A stretch of DNA of 64,000 nucleotides from Vibrio brasiliensis LMG 20546 (lineage in GTDB: Bacteria > Pseudomonadota > Gammaproteobacteria > Enterobacterales > Vibrionaceae): NCBI RefSeq assembly GCF_000189255.1, contig NZ_AEVS01000014.1, forward strand, positions 88,383 to 152,382. The letters are read 5' to 3'. The translations under genes were made by a program, and so were the position numbers. This document shows positions 55,891 through 64,000 of this stretch, piece by piece. Below the pieces are notes generated by a model. The model searched no databases and had not been told where the DNA came from. It saw only the letters and a list, made by a program, of their open reading frames with translations. Numbering within the stretch: the first letter of the stretch is position 1; every line of letters starts with the position of its first letter.

Positions 55891-56034
55891 GTGGCTATAA
55901 CTGCCGCGCAGTATACATGAAGGTATGCAATCAAATGGTCTAATCAGATGCCTTGCGGAATTTAGTTGTACCTTGACGCAAAAGTGATACAGAAAATTGA
56001 GTGTGAATTAATCCACATATTTGGATGATTTATA

Positions 56035-56058
56035 AACAGTTAAGCTTCGATAACTGTT
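56035..56058 (+). promoter_or_regulatory. inverted repeat in the metY leader
   Basis: AACAGTTA-N8-TAACTGTT is a perfect 8-bp dyad 43 bases before the metY start codon. It could be an operator or a leader hairpin; it does not match the MetJ box. Confidence 0.4.
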
Positions 56059-56101
56059 ATGACAATAACCTAGTTCTGTATTACTTACCCAAGGAAGGAT
56101 T

Positions 56102-57370
56102 ATGAAAGACGAAACCCTCTCAATACACTTTGGTTACGAAACCGACCCGACAACTAAGTCTGTTGCCACGCCGATTTATCAAACCGTTGCTTACGAATTT
56201 GATAATGCCCAGCATGGTGCTGATCTCTTCAACCTTGAAGTTCCGGGCAATATTTACACCCGTATTATGAACCCGACCAATGATGTACTGGAAAAGCGTA
56301 TGGCTGCGCTGGAAGGTGGTATTGCAGGTCTGGCTGTCAGCGCTGGTAGTGCGGCAATTAACTATGCGATTCAGACCCTTGCTCAGGCGGGTGATAACAT
56401 TGTGTCTACACCACAGTTATACGGTGGTACCTACACACTGTTTGCGCATATGCTGCCAAATCAGGGCATTGAGGTGAAGTTTGCTAAAGACGATAAGCCA
56501 GAGAGTTTAGCGGAACTTATCGATGAAAATACCAAAGCGGTTTACTGTGAGAGTATCGGTAACCCGGCAGGCAACATTATCGACCTTGAGCGTGTGGCTG
56601 AGCTGGCACATGCGCAGGGTGTCCCAGTGATTGTCGATAACACCGTTGCGACACCTGCATTGTGCAAACCTATCGAGTTCGGTGCCGATATCGTTGTTCA
56701 CTCTCTGACGAAATATGTCGGCGGCCATGGCACAACACTAGGCGGTATGATCGTTGATTCAGGTAAGTTCCCTTGGGCTCAGCATAAAGACCGCTTCCCT
56801 GTCTTCAACCAACCTGAACCTTCATACCATGGTGTTGTGTACTGTGAGGCGTTTGGTGAAGCTGCCTTTATTGGTCGTGCTCGTACTGTGCCACTGCGTA
56901 ACACCGGCTCTGCACTCTCTCCAATGAATGCCTTTATGTTAATGCAGGGGCTAGAAACTCTACCGCTACGTATGGAGCGTCATACTGAAAATGCGCTTAA
57001 AGTTGCTGAGTTCTTACAACAGCACGAGAAAGTAAGCTGGGTCAGCTATGCAGGTCTGCCGACCTCAGAACATTACCCATTAGCCGAAAAATATATGAAG
57101 GGTAAGCCATCAGCAATCCTGTCATTTGGACTCAAGGACGGTTATGACGCTGGGGTTCGCTTCTACGATGCACTGCAAATCTTCAAGCGTCTGGTTAACA
57201 TAGGTGATGCTAAGTCACTGGCTTGTCACCCAGCTTCGACCACTCACCGCCAGTTAAGTGAGCAAGAGCAGAAACAAGCAGGTGTTTCTCCGGAGATGAT
57301 TCGCCTGTCGGTTGGTATTGAACATATCGATGACATTCTGGCGGATCTGGAACAGGCACTAAGTGCTTAA
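56102..57370 (+). CDS. metY: MetY, O-acetylhomoserine sulfhydrylase family
   Basis: This PLP enzyme of the Cys/Met metabolism family should make homocysteine from O-acetylhomoserine and sulfide (or methionine from methanethiol). The 422 residues match MetY rather than the shorter MetB/MetC (about 390). The PLP lysine is Lys204 in SLTKYVGGHG. Other family text is NIYTRIMNPTNDVLEKRMAALEGG, STPQLYGGTY and IVDNTVATPALCKP. AAGGA precedes the ATG. It is monocistronic. An O-acetylserine substrate cannot be excluded. Confidence 0.9.
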   Translation: MKDETLSIHFGYETDPTTKSVATPIYQTVAYEFDNAQHGADLFNLEVPGNIYTRIMNPTNDVLEKRMAALEGGIAGLAVSAGSAAINYAIQTLAQAGDNIVSTPQLYGGTYTLFAHMLPNQGIEVKFAKDDKPESLAELIDENTKAVYCESIGNPAGNIIDLERVAELAHAQGVPVIVDNTVATPALCKPIEFGADIVVHSLTKYVGGHGTTLGGMIVDSGKFPWAQHKDRFPVFNQPEPSYHGVVYCEAFGEAAFIGRARTVPLRNTGSALSPMNAFMLMQGLETLPLRMERHTENALKVAEFLQQHEKVSWVSYAGLPTSEHYPLAEKYMKGKPSAILSFGLKDGYDAGVRFYDALQIFKRLVNIGDAKSLACHPASTTHRQLSEQEQKQAGVSPEMIRLSVGIEHIDDILADLEQALSA

Positions 57371-57379
57371 TCCGATCTG

Positions 57380-57420
57380 AAAACCCCGGTTACTTTGCAG
57401 TAGCCGCGGTTTTATTTTTT
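57380..57420 (+). terminator. terminator of metY
   Basis: An imperfect stem (AAAACC ... GGTTTT, with an inner GGTTACT / AGTAGCC) is followed by ATTTTTT. It lies between convergent genes and may work both ways. Confidence 0.75.
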
Positions 57421-57423
57421 AAC

Positions 57424-58695
57424 TCATTTCATGTAACAGCGAACCTGTAGTACGCGATTGTGGCTGACGGATAATATTTCAAAATGCCAGTGGTCTAGCT
57501 GTACCACTTCACCGCATTCGGGAACGCTACCTGTCTTCCAGGTAAGAAAACCGTTGAGGGTTTGAAATCCTTCGCTCTTTTCGCCATCAAGAACTCCAAT
57601 CTCGAGACGATGCTTGAGCTCATTAATTGGAATCATCGCATCCATTATCCAACTGCCATCCTGCTGCTGTTTGGCCCATAGATATTGAGGAGCCATGCCC
57701 AGCTCCCCGGCAATAGACTCCAGTAAGTCATAGTGCGTGACCAGCCCCTGGACATCGCCATATTCATCGACGATAAATACCATCTCGCAGTTGGTCTTCT
57801 GCATATCATTGAGCAGCGGCAGCCCCTTCATCGATTCGGGAACATAACGTGGTCGACGTACCTGTCTTGCCAGCGTGGCGATCGATAGTTCGTTGTAGAT
57901 ATCAAGCAGGACTTTTGACGATATGGTCCCGATGATCTTATCCAGACTGCCATGACAGATAGGCCAGACGGAATGTTGAGTATGACTAATCCGCTGCAAG
58001 ATCTGATCGATAGGCTGGGTGATGTCGAGGTACTCAATGTCGCAACGTGGAGTCATCAGTGACGTTACCAAGCGGTCATTGAGGTGAAGCAGGTTGCGAA
58101 TCATCTGTTGTTCTTGCGGCTCAATCGCACCAGATTCAGAGCCTTCCGTCATGATATCTATGATGTCATCCTCGGTGACCTGATCCTCTGCTGGTTGGTG
58201 TTGGCGGAACAACTTCAGTAGGGCGTCAGTCGAAACACTGAGTAGCCAGACAAATGGTGATGCCAGTTTGGCCAGAGCATAGATTGGGTAGGCGACGATA
58301 ACAGCAATGTGCTCGGCATTATTCTGCGCAAACCGTTTAGGGACGAGCTCGCCGACAACAATTGCGAAGTAAGTGATGGAGGCTACCACAACCATAGTGG
58401 CTACAGCTCCGGCAATATCAGGACTCAGTCCCTGAATGATCAGCCAGCTGGAAAAGGGTTCGGAAAATATCGCTTCACCAAACACACCGCTTAAGATACC
58501 AATTGCGGTAATACCAATTTGGATTGTGGATAGAAATTGAGTCGGGTTGTTCTTTAAATTGAGGGCAATAGCCGCAGATGAGTGGCTTTCAGCACGCTTT
58601 TTCAGTCGGTTAGGTTTAGCAGCAACAAGGGCAATTTCTGACATGGCGAATACGCCATTGAGACAGATAAGGCCGACCAGCAATAACACATCCAT
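57424..58695 (-). CDS. CNNM (DUF21)-CBS transporter-associated protein, hemolysin-like
   Basis: The 423-residue inner-membrane protein is of the CorB/CNNM type, often annotated as hemolysin. The N-terminal CNNM domain (about 1-190) has three or four helices (LLLVGLICLNGVFAMSEIAL, IGITAIGILSGVFGEA, VVVASITYFAIVVGELVPKR). A CBS pair follows (about 205-330, LVTSLMTPRCDIEYLD and MVFIVDEYGDVQGLVT), then a C-terminal CorC_HlyC domain. The family is linked to magnesium/cobalt efflux. I use the ATG at 58695 (GGA upstream); a TTG two codons earlier is less likely. Confidence 0.9.
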   Translation of the reverse strand: MDVLLLVGLICLNGVFAMSEIALVAAKPNRLKKRAESHSSAAIALNLKNNPTQFLSTIQIGITAIGILSGVFGEAIFSEPFSSWLIIQGLSPDIAGAVATMVVVASITYFAIVVGELVPKRFAQNNAEHIAVIVAYPIYALAKLASPFVWLLSVSTDALLKLFRQHQPAEDQVTEDDIIDIMTEGSESGAIEPQEQQMIRNLLHLNDRLVTSLMTPRCDIEYLDITQPIDQILQRISHTQHSVWPICHGSLDKIIGTISSKVLLDIYNELSIATLARQVRRPRYVPESMKGLPLLNDMQKTNCEMVFIVDEYGDVQGLVTHYDLLESIAGELGMAPQYLWAKQQQDGSWIMDAMIPINELKHRLEIGVLDGEKSEGFQTLNGFLTWKTGSVPECGEVVQLDHWHFEILSVSHNRVLQVRCYMK

Positions 58696-58834
58696 AAACA
58701 ATTCCGCTTAGGTACACATGGATAGAATAGTGTGCTGCGGAAGAGATAAATGTGACCGGAAAGATGAAATTGCGACGATATGAGCAATTGTTTTTCTGGT
58801 CACGATTTAAGTGGTTAATGTATCCCGGCTGAAG

Positions 58835-59596
58835 TTATTCACTGGCAGAAGGTTGTGTGGTGACTTTTGCCTGTTGTTCCAGTTGAGCGACTTCTTCATC
58901 AAGCTGGGCAATTCTCTTGGCCATTAGAGCATGACAGTGATCTGCTAAAGCACGCGCGTCATTGATGCTATAGCCCGAAGTATCGATAGGCTCGAGCATC
59001 TCCGTAATCACAATGCCATTATTGCTTCGATTGAGATTGATTTTATTATGCGTGTTACTCACCACCATTGGAGTAATAGGTACGCCAGCCTCAATTGCCA
59101 TCCGAAACGCGCCAGTCTTAAACGGTAGCAGGCCACGGCCCTTACTGCGGGTGCCTTCCGGATAAGCCCAGACTGAGAGATCGCGCTGGTGGATTGCTTG
59201 CGCTACTTGTTTAATGGTGTCGCGTGCTTTCGATTTATCTTCACGATTGATCAGAATATTGCCGGTAATCCAGTACAGTTGGCCAAAAAAGGGAACCCAG
59301 AGCAATTCTCGCTTACCTAAAGAGACGGTTCTCGGTCTCAGCATGCCCGGAGAGGTAACAAAGTCATAGACACTTTGGTGGTTGGAAATATAGACACTGT
59401 TAGCCGGTGTTGGAGCTCGCTCCAGGCCACGTTGAATCAGAGTCAGACCAAGTATCTTGTGTAGTTGATTAAACCAGCGACAGAAGAAATAAACGTGCTT
59501 TGGGTTACGTGGACTAAACAAGCAGTAAACAAAGGCGAACAGGGTGGTAAAGACCACAAAAATAGCAGCCATTATCAGGCGAAGAATACTAAGCAA
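58835..59596 (-). CDS. plsC: PlsC, 1-acylglycerol-3-phosphate acyltransferase
   Basis: PlsC adds the second acyl chain to lysophosphatidate to give phosphatidate in membrane lipid synthesis. The 253-residue protein has N-terminal hydrophobic anchors (about 5-25), the catalytic NHQSVYD (the HX4D motif) and the acyl-acceptor motif YPEGTRSKGRG. The start is a TTG at 59596 with AAGGAG 6 bases upstream. A coiled, Glu/Gln-rich tail ends the protein. The 246-base gap upstream holds its promoter and the Sua5-gene terminator. Confidence 0.93.
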   Translation of the reverse strand: MLSILRLIMAAIFVVFTTLFAFVYCLFSPRNPKHVYFFCRWFNQLHKILGLTLIQRGLERAPTPANSVYISNHQSVYDFVTSPGMLRPRTVSLGKRELLWVPFFGQLYWITGNILINREDKSKARDTIKQVAQAIHQRDLSVWAYPEGTRSKGRGLLPFKTGAFRMAIEAGVPITPMVVSNTHNKINLNRSNNGIVITEMLEPIDTSGYSINDARALADHCHALMAKRIAQLDEEVAQLEQQAKVTTQPSASE

Positions 59597-59793
59597 AACA
59601 CACTCCTTCTATCAAACGATCAAGTACTTAGCTGATCAGTTTTAGTTGCTGAATTAGAGTTTTAATTCTATTTAACGAAATTGCAACATCTTTTGCCTGT
59701 GATTGATCCGTTGTCACTTTAATTATGATTAATTAACCAAAGGCTCAAGTAAATAGAGTGATTGTTGTGAATAGCTAAGGGGGAGTTAGATAC

Positions 59794-59822
59794 AAAAAAG
59801 CCCCATTGCAATGGGGCATTTT
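59794..59822 (-). terminator. Rho-independent terminator of the Sua5-type gene
   Basis: On the minus strand GCCCCAT-TGC-ATGGGGC forms a near-loopless stem followed by TTTTTTG. Confidence 0.92.
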
Positions 59823-59842
59823 AGAAACTTAACAGTCAATAA

Positions 59843-60805
59843 CTACAGTTTTGACTGAGCTCGGTTAAGACGGTCATGGACCGCAAACCACGCTTCGCTT
59901 ACCGGTGGTCTCTCTACCCAGATTTCATCGCAACCCCACTTATCTGCGTCATCCAGAGCGCGGTAAAGGTCGTGAGAGTATTGAGCAACATCTGTAGGCA
60001 TCTGCTTCGATTTGAAGCCTGTCTTTAGCTCAACAGGGGAGTAGTGTAAGCAGGCAATGTTATCACCCGTGGCATTTTCTATCTCTTCCAGCGTAACCAG
60101 ACGAACCTTAGTGTTTGGCTGGTAGTGACTGGTGACATTGCCCGGCACCGCAACAGTGTGTGCTTTTGGGGACAGGACTTCTTCGCCAAGCACTTGAGAA
60201 AGCTGAGCCGCAGTAACAGGACCCGTACGCAGAATACGAAATGGCTTCTCGGTCAGATCGATAATGGTCGATTCAAGACCATGAGCACAGTCGCCACCAT
60301 CCAGAACTGCGGAAATCTTACCGCCCAGTGAGTTGAGTACATGTTCAGCTGAAGTCGGGCTCAGCTTCTTGTATGGGTTTGCTGACGGTGCAGCAACAGC
60401 CATTCCAGAAGACTTCAATAATGTACTGAAGACGTCATGAGCAGGCATGCGAATACCGATCGTATCTAAGCCACCTGTAACCACTGGAGTTGCTTGAGGT
60501 GCTTTGTTTAGCAGCAGTGTCACAGGACCCGGCCAAAAAGCGTCAGCGATAGTATACGCTTGCTGAGGAATATCACGCGCCCAGTCAGACAGTTGCTCAA
60601 CATTACCAATATGAACAATTAACGGGTGGTTAGCTGGTCGACCTTTCGCTGCGAAGATCTTCTTCACTGCTTCCGGATTCGATGCGTCTGCCGCCAGTCC
60701 GTAAACTGTTTCGGTTGGAATAGCGACGAGTTCACCACTGGCTAAAATCTGTTTAGCGAGTTCAATATCTTGCTTGTCGCTTGCTGAAAGGTGCTGCGTT
60801 TTCAA
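59843..60805 (-). CDS. Sua5-type L-threonylcarbamoyladenylate synthase
   Basis: Enzymes of this family make threonylcarbamoyl-AMP from threonine, bicarbonate and ATP for the t6A37 tRNA modification. The 320-residue length, with a YrdC domain (about 10-195) plus a C-terminal Sua5 domain (about 225-320), identifies the long Sua5 form rather than the short TsaC. Motifs are LVAIPTETVYGLAADASN, KIFAAKGRPANHPLIVHI, VTGGLDTIGIRMPAH and ESTIIDL. The start is TTG at 60805 with GAGGAAG upstream. Vibrio genomes usually also carry a short tsaC elsewhere, so this may be a second copy. Confidence 0.9.
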   Translation of the reverse strand: MKTQHLSASDKQDIELAKQILASGELVAIPTETVYGLAADASNPEAVKKIFAAKGRPANHPLIVHIGNVEQLSDWARDIPQQAYTIADAFWPGPVTLLLNKAPQATPVVTGGLDTIGIRMPAHDVFSTLLKSSGMAVAAPSANPYKKLSPTSAEHVLNSLGGKISAVLDGGDCAHGLESTIIDLTEKPFRILRTGPVTAAQLSQVLGEEVLSPKAHTVAVPGNVTSHYQPNTKVRLVTLEEIENATGDNIACLHYSPVELKTGFKSKQMPTDVAQYSHDLYRALDDADKWGCDEIWVERPPVSEAWFAVHDRLNRAQSKL

Positions 60806-60959
60806 TGTTTCTTCCTCAAAGGAGCGCTATGGATAGAAAATCTGAGCCGGCTATTTTAACTATGTTTCACAAAGTTTCGACGTTTAATTGCTGCTTAATT
60901 GTATCGATTGATAATGTTTTTCTATATCAGCCTAAGTTTCAATCGTTTAGCGCGTCAGA

Positions 60960-62111
60960 TTACTCAAAGTGATTAATCTGTTTGATAAGGTCGAGAAACA
61001 GATCATGACCAATTGGAATGAGTTGATCGGCAAAGTCATAGTCTGGATTGTGCAGTTGTGGTGTATCAACGCCGGCACCTAAGGCAAACATCGCCCCTTG
61101 TCTGGCGACTGCTGTGAACTGACCAAAATCTTCTGACCAGCGCATTGGTTCTTCCATCAGAGTAAATTCCGTAGAAGTATTACGGCAAGCTTCTACAACC
61201 CGGTCGCACCCTTCCTGAGAGTTAACACTGGCCTGAAAAACATCAGCAAAACTGAATTCGATCTCCAGCCCAGCTTGCTCGGCGTAATGGCGAGAAAAGG
61301 CTTGTGTCATCTCGACTAAGGTATCCATAGCCTGATTTGTTTCACTACGTAGCGTCGCCATAACAACCGCTTCCCCCGGTGCAGTACCAAAAGCAACCTC
61401 ACCGAGTCTGGCGTGAATGACGGTAACCCAAAGTTTATCTTTAACCCCCTGAGCGGCAAGCTGTTGAGGAAGCTGATTAAGCTGCTCGATAATCTGACAC
61501 ATAGCGGTAGCGGGGCTGACACCATCTTCAGGGTGGGCAGCATGAGATGTTTTACCCTTGAGCTTGATGATGATGCCGCGTGAGGCACAATTGAACGTTC
61601 CCGCTCGTACTGCTACCGATCCCAGCTTTAATCCTGGATAATTGTGCAGGGCAAAGGCGTAGTCGGGTTTCAAAGCATTGAACTTGGCATCATTAACCAT
61701 ATCTATTGCTCCAGCTCCGGTCTCCTCGGCTGGTTGGAAACAGAGAATTACTCTTCCTGACACAGGTCTACGTGTTGCTAATGTTGCACCTAGTGCGGTG
61801 ATGATCGCCATATGACCATCATGACCACATTTATGGGAGACGCCATCAGTTACTGAGCGATGAGCAAAAGTGTTCTGCTCCTGAATAGGCAGGGCGTCTA
61901 ACTCACAACGGATTAATGTCGATGGCCCTGGCTGTTTACCATTAAATACGAATGCCACACCGTGACCGCCAAGCTGTGTATGCACTTCATCGGCGGCGAA
62001 TTTCTCAAATACTTCGAGGATGCGTTGAGCGGTTTGTCGCTCTTGATGTGATAACTCAGGATGTTGATGAAGGTTCTTTCTAAGCTGAGTGAATTGAGGG
62101 TGATCTAACAT
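60960..62111 (-). CDS. M20-family amidohydrolase
   Basis: The 383-residue metal-dependent hydrolase belongs to peptidase family M20D, whose members split N-acyl amino acids, hippurate or IAA-conjugates. The N-terminal HQHPELSHQE, the metal-binding CGHDGH, and FQPAEETGAGA with the catalytic Glu pair are visible, as is the late HNPDYDF histidine. A dimerisation domain lies at about 185-295. There is no signal peptide, so it is cytoplasmic. The physiological substrate cannot be read from sequence. Neighbouring genes on the same strand are a VOC protein upstream and the Sua5-type gene downstream. Confidence 0.88.
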   Translation of the reverse strand: MLDHPQFTQLRKNLHQHPELSHQERQTAQRILEVFEKFAADEVHTQLGGHGVAFVFNGKQPGPSTLIRCELDALPIQEQNTFAHRSVTDGVSHKCGHDGHMAIITALGATLATRRPVSGRVILCFQPAEETGAGAIDMVNDAKFNALKPDYAFALHNYPGLKLGSVAVRAGTFNCASRGIIIKLKGKTSHAAHPEDGVSPATAMCQIIEQLNQLPQQLAAQGVKDKLWVTVIHARLGEVAFGTAPGEAVVMATLRSETNQAMDTLVEMTQAFSRHYAEQAGLEIEFSFADVFQASVNSQEGCDRVVEACRNTSTEFTLMEEPMRWSEDFGQFTAVARQGAMFALGAGVDTPQLHNPDYDFADQLIPIGHDLFLDLIKQINHFE

Positions 62112-62182
62112 GCGCTATCCATACACTTTTTAACCGATGAATCACTATACGCTTAGGTTTTGAGTAGTAAGTTGATGAGGCT

Positions 62183-62635
62183 CTAACTATCCGCATCGGA
62201 TTGTTTTTGCTCCGCCCAGTTCTCTTTAAAGGGTTTTAGCTCGACCACGTTGCCCTCCGGATCATCAACATAGACTGAGCGCCCGTAACCCTGAGCACCA
62301 TAACGCGGCGCAAAGTCAGAGAGCTTTAACTGATGTTGCTTTAAATAGTCAATCAACTGCTGTTCATCAAAGGCGCTTACCTGTAGGCAGAAGTGATCGA
62401 CATTTCTTCCATTCTGTTGAGGCGCTTTGCCCCCCAGTTTTCCTAATTCACTGTCGACCGTCACTATATCGATTAATGCGCTACCAGCTCTTAGTTGAGT
62501 CAGACCAATATCAGGCTTTTGCCGCTCAATCGAACAGCCAAGGATATCCTGATAAAAGTGCACCATCTCAGCCAGTTGACTGGTGCGCAGGACAATATGA
62601 TCGAGTGCGATTATATTGATGAGTCGTCCATTCAT
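62183..62635 (-). CDS. VOC (glyoxalase/bleomycin-resistance fold) family protein
   Basis: The 150-residue protein has the paired beta-alpha-beta repeats of the vicinal-oxygen-chelate superfamily: ALDHIVLRTSQLAEMVHFYQD in the first half, DHFCLQVSAFDEQQL and VYVDDPEGNVVELKPF in the second. Two His and the late Glu (VVEL) are placed as metal ligands. I use the ATG at 62635; the frame can be read on to 62734 but that runs through the BCCT terminator. Substrate unknown. Confidence 0.85.
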   Translation of the reverse strand: MNGRLINIIALDHIVLRTSQLAEMVHFYQDILGCSIERQKPDIGLTQLRAGSALIDIVTVDSELGKLGGKAPQQNGRNVDHFCLQVSAFDEQQLIDYLKQHQLKLSDFAPRYGAQGYGRSVYVDDPEGNVVELKPFKENWAEQKQSDADS

Positions 62636-62706
62636 TAACCTAAACTCCCGCTGAATCTTACAGCTAGTATAGATTGCGATGTAATAGAACACTGGACGGA
62701 CAGACG

Positions 62707-62732
62707 AAAAAAGGGCGCTAACATTAGCGCCC
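62707..62732 (-). terminator. Rho-independent terminator of the BCCT gene
   Basis: On the minus strand GGGCGCTA-ATGT-TAGCGCCC is followed by TTTTTTCG. Confidence 0.93.
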
Positions 62733-62760
62733 AATCTGTTTTTAGCTGCTTATAGCTTTT

Positions 62761-64000
62761 TTATGCCGATGCAGGTCGAAGGTCTGACTGATAGAGAGGA
62801 AGTTCAGATCTCAAGCCCTTAATCAGGCTGATACACATCACCAGAAGTACCAATGTAAACGGCAGGCCTGTTGCGACAACACCTGACTGCAAAGCTTGCA
62901 GCGCTTCTTTACCACCAATCCACAGCATAACTGCTGCAATTGAACCTTCGATACATGCCCAGAAGATACGTTGTGGCACTGGTGCATCGATCTTACCACC
63001 CGCTGTGATGCTATCGATAACCAGAGAACCGGAGTCTGATGAGGTAATAAAGAACACCAGAATTAGCACAATAGACAGTACAGAAATTACTGAGCTGTAC
63101 GGCAGGGCATCATAAACGTGGAACAGTGTAAGTGAGATATCTGTCAGGCCGTTAGCACCCAGTTCGCCAACTTTATTTACCACTTGATCAAGAGCGATAC
63201 CACCGAAGACAGACATCCAGACCAATGTAACAGCGGTTGGAATAACAATGACTGCGAAGATAAATTCGCGAACGGTACGTCCTTTCGATACTCGGGCGAT
63301 AAACATGCCGACGAATGGAGACCAAGAAACCCACCATGCCCAGTAGAAAACAGTCCAGCCGTGCATCCATGCGCTATCCTCACGACCATGAGGGTTGCTC
63401 AGAGTGAAAATGTTTTGCGCGTAAGCAATGGTGCTATCCCAGATAGAGGCGATGGCAACATCAAAAGTGATGAAAATAACGAATGCCAGTAAGGCAAATG
63501 CGATCACCATGTTGATGTTACTCAGCAGCTTCACGCCACCATCAATACCACGAATAACCGATAGCACCGCAATGAAGGTAACAAAAGCGATAACGATCAT
63601 CTGGGTGCCAATCCCACCTTCAAGACCGAATACATGGTTGATACCACTGGTCGCCTGCTGAGCCCCTAGACCAAGAGAGGTTGCTAAACCAAACAGAGTT
63701 GCAAGCACAGCAAGAATGTCGATGACATGACCTAGCCAGCCCCAGGCACGATCACCAAAAAGTGGGTAGAAGGCAGAGCGAAGTGACAGAGGCAGACCTT
63801 TGTTGAAAGCAAAGAAAGCCAACGACAAAGCAACAATAGCGTAGATAGCCCAGCCGTGAATTCCCCAGTGGAACATGGTTGCGCCCATTGCCAGAGATTT
63901 TGCTTCTTCGCTATACGGTTCAGCGTTAAGAGGCATACCCCACCAGTCAGTGAAGTAGGCGGTTGGCTCTGCCACACTCCAGAACAGCAGACCTATTCCC
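62761..64000 (-). CDS. BCCT-family osmolyte transporter (5' end outside window)
   Basis: This is a betaine/choline/carnitine transporter (inner membrane, ion-coupled), probably for glycine betaine or a related osmoprotectant. At least 413 residues are visible and the frame continues unbroken through the right edge. Residues before the apparent start read GIGLLFWSVAEP, the conserved end of BCCT helix 3, so the GTG at 63975 is internal. Other signatures are MFHWGIHGWAIYAIVAL, the substrate-site stretch YWAWWVSWSPFVGMFIARV and GRTVREFI. A strong terminator follows the stop. Confidence 0.93.
   Translation of the reverse strand, partial: GIGLLFWSVAEPTAYFTDWWGMPLNAEPYSEEAKSLAMGATMFHWGIHGWAIYAIVALSLAFFAFNKGLPLSLRSAFYPLFGDRAWGWLGHVIDILAVLATLFGLATSLGLGAQQATSGINHVFGLEGGIGTQMIVIAFVTFIAVLSVIRGIDGGVKLLSNINMVIAFALLAFVIFITFDVAIASIWDSTIAYAQNIFTLSNPHGREDSAWMHGWTVFYWAWWVSWSPFVGMFIARVSKGRTVREFIFAVIVIPTAVTLVWMSVFGGIALDQVVNKVGELGANGLTDISLTLFHVYDALPYSSVISVLSIVLILVFFITSSDSGSLVIDSITAGGKIDAPVPQRIFWACIEGSIAAVMLWIGGKEALQALQSGVVATGLPFTLVLLVMCISLIKGLRSELPLYQSDLRPASA

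Noticed and set aside
60781-60972. Plus-strand frame between the Sua5-type gene and the amidohydrolase
   Set aside because: It overlaps the start region of one gene and the end of the other; no ribosome site and no recognisable family.
63975-63975. GTG as the start of the BCCT transporter
   Set aside because: The frame continues upstream through GIGLLFWSVAEP, a conserved internal BCCT segment, so the gene runs off the window.
1-64000. CRISPR arrays, insertion sequences, integron attC repeats, tRNA or rRNA genes
   Set aside because: Looked for by eye on both strands; no regularly spaced repeats, transposase-like proteins, attC-like repeat runs or cloverleaf sequences were found.

Overview
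The window reads as a contiguous piece of a Vibrio main chromosome. The clues are moderate G+C, Vibrio-type families (DUF2850, DUF3581) and the gene order rlmN-rodZ-ispG-hisS-yfgM-bamB-der ... yfgJ-xseA-guaB-guaA followed by a family 19 chitinase. I see no tRNA, rRNA, insertion sequence, prophage, integron or CRISPR array. Nearly every gene is intact; only the first (pstA) and last (a BCCT transporter) are cut by the window edges. The species cannot be fixed from what is visible.

Layout. 1-1735: end of a pst-phoU phosphate operon. 1732-2850: two small outer-membrane beta-barrel proteins on the minus strand. 3068-5598: cutC, polyphosphate kinase 2 and a LysR regulator, all minus. 5739-6041: yebG with a textbook LexA box. 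6144-8115: a YeiE-like LysR regulator facing a TDT-family anion transporter. 8116-16339: an AcoR-type sigma-54 activator facing a six-gene GlpSTPQUV-type ABC importer that has a near-perfect sigma-54 promoter. 16510-25994: recC, recB, recD. 26022-27739: an unlisted 58-residue gene and argA with tandem ARG boxes. 27980-30903: a DUF2850 protein, mltA, tcdA and csdE. 31074-39426: rlmN, rodZ, ispG, hisS, yfgM, bamB, der. 39512-41964: an AlaX-like editing protein, a GAF-GGDEF cyclase and a zinc-ribbon protein. 41957-46663: xseA facing guaB and guaA. 46858-50834: GH19 chitinase, acetate transporter SatP and an AGCS alanine/glycine symporter. 51126-53351: dadA facing a LysR regulator. 53473-55890: a pentapeptide-repeat potassium channel, a stand-alone DUF2075-N-like protein and a DUF3581 protein. 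56102-64000: metY, a CNNM/CBS protein, plsC, a Sua5-type enzyme, an M20 amidohydrolase, a VOC protein and a BCCT transporter.

How genes work together. PstAB and PhoU handle phosphate uptake and signalling, and PPK2 nearby handles polyphosphate. RecBCD is complete. The Sua5-type protein (t6A precursor) and TcdA (t6A to cyclic t6A), with CsdE as sulfur carrier, touch the same tRNA modification. GuaB and GuaA convert IMP to GMP, apparently with a PurR-like site and a hairpin between them. SatP, the AGCS symporter and DadA suggest use of acetate and D/L-alanine.

The most interesting regions are four. First, the sigma-54-controlled ABC importer, whose two ATPases carry complementary defects and so predict one working and one degenerate ATP site. 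Second, the pair at 53473-55037: a Cys/His-cluster, pentapeptide-repeat K+ channel beside a lone, apparently inactivated nuclease-like domain related to the N-terminus of DUF2075 helicases. Third, the YeiE-like/TDT pair, a candidate sulfite-responsive efflux unit. Fourth, the 58-residue gene between recD and argA. All functional statements rest on reading the sequence; no database search was run.
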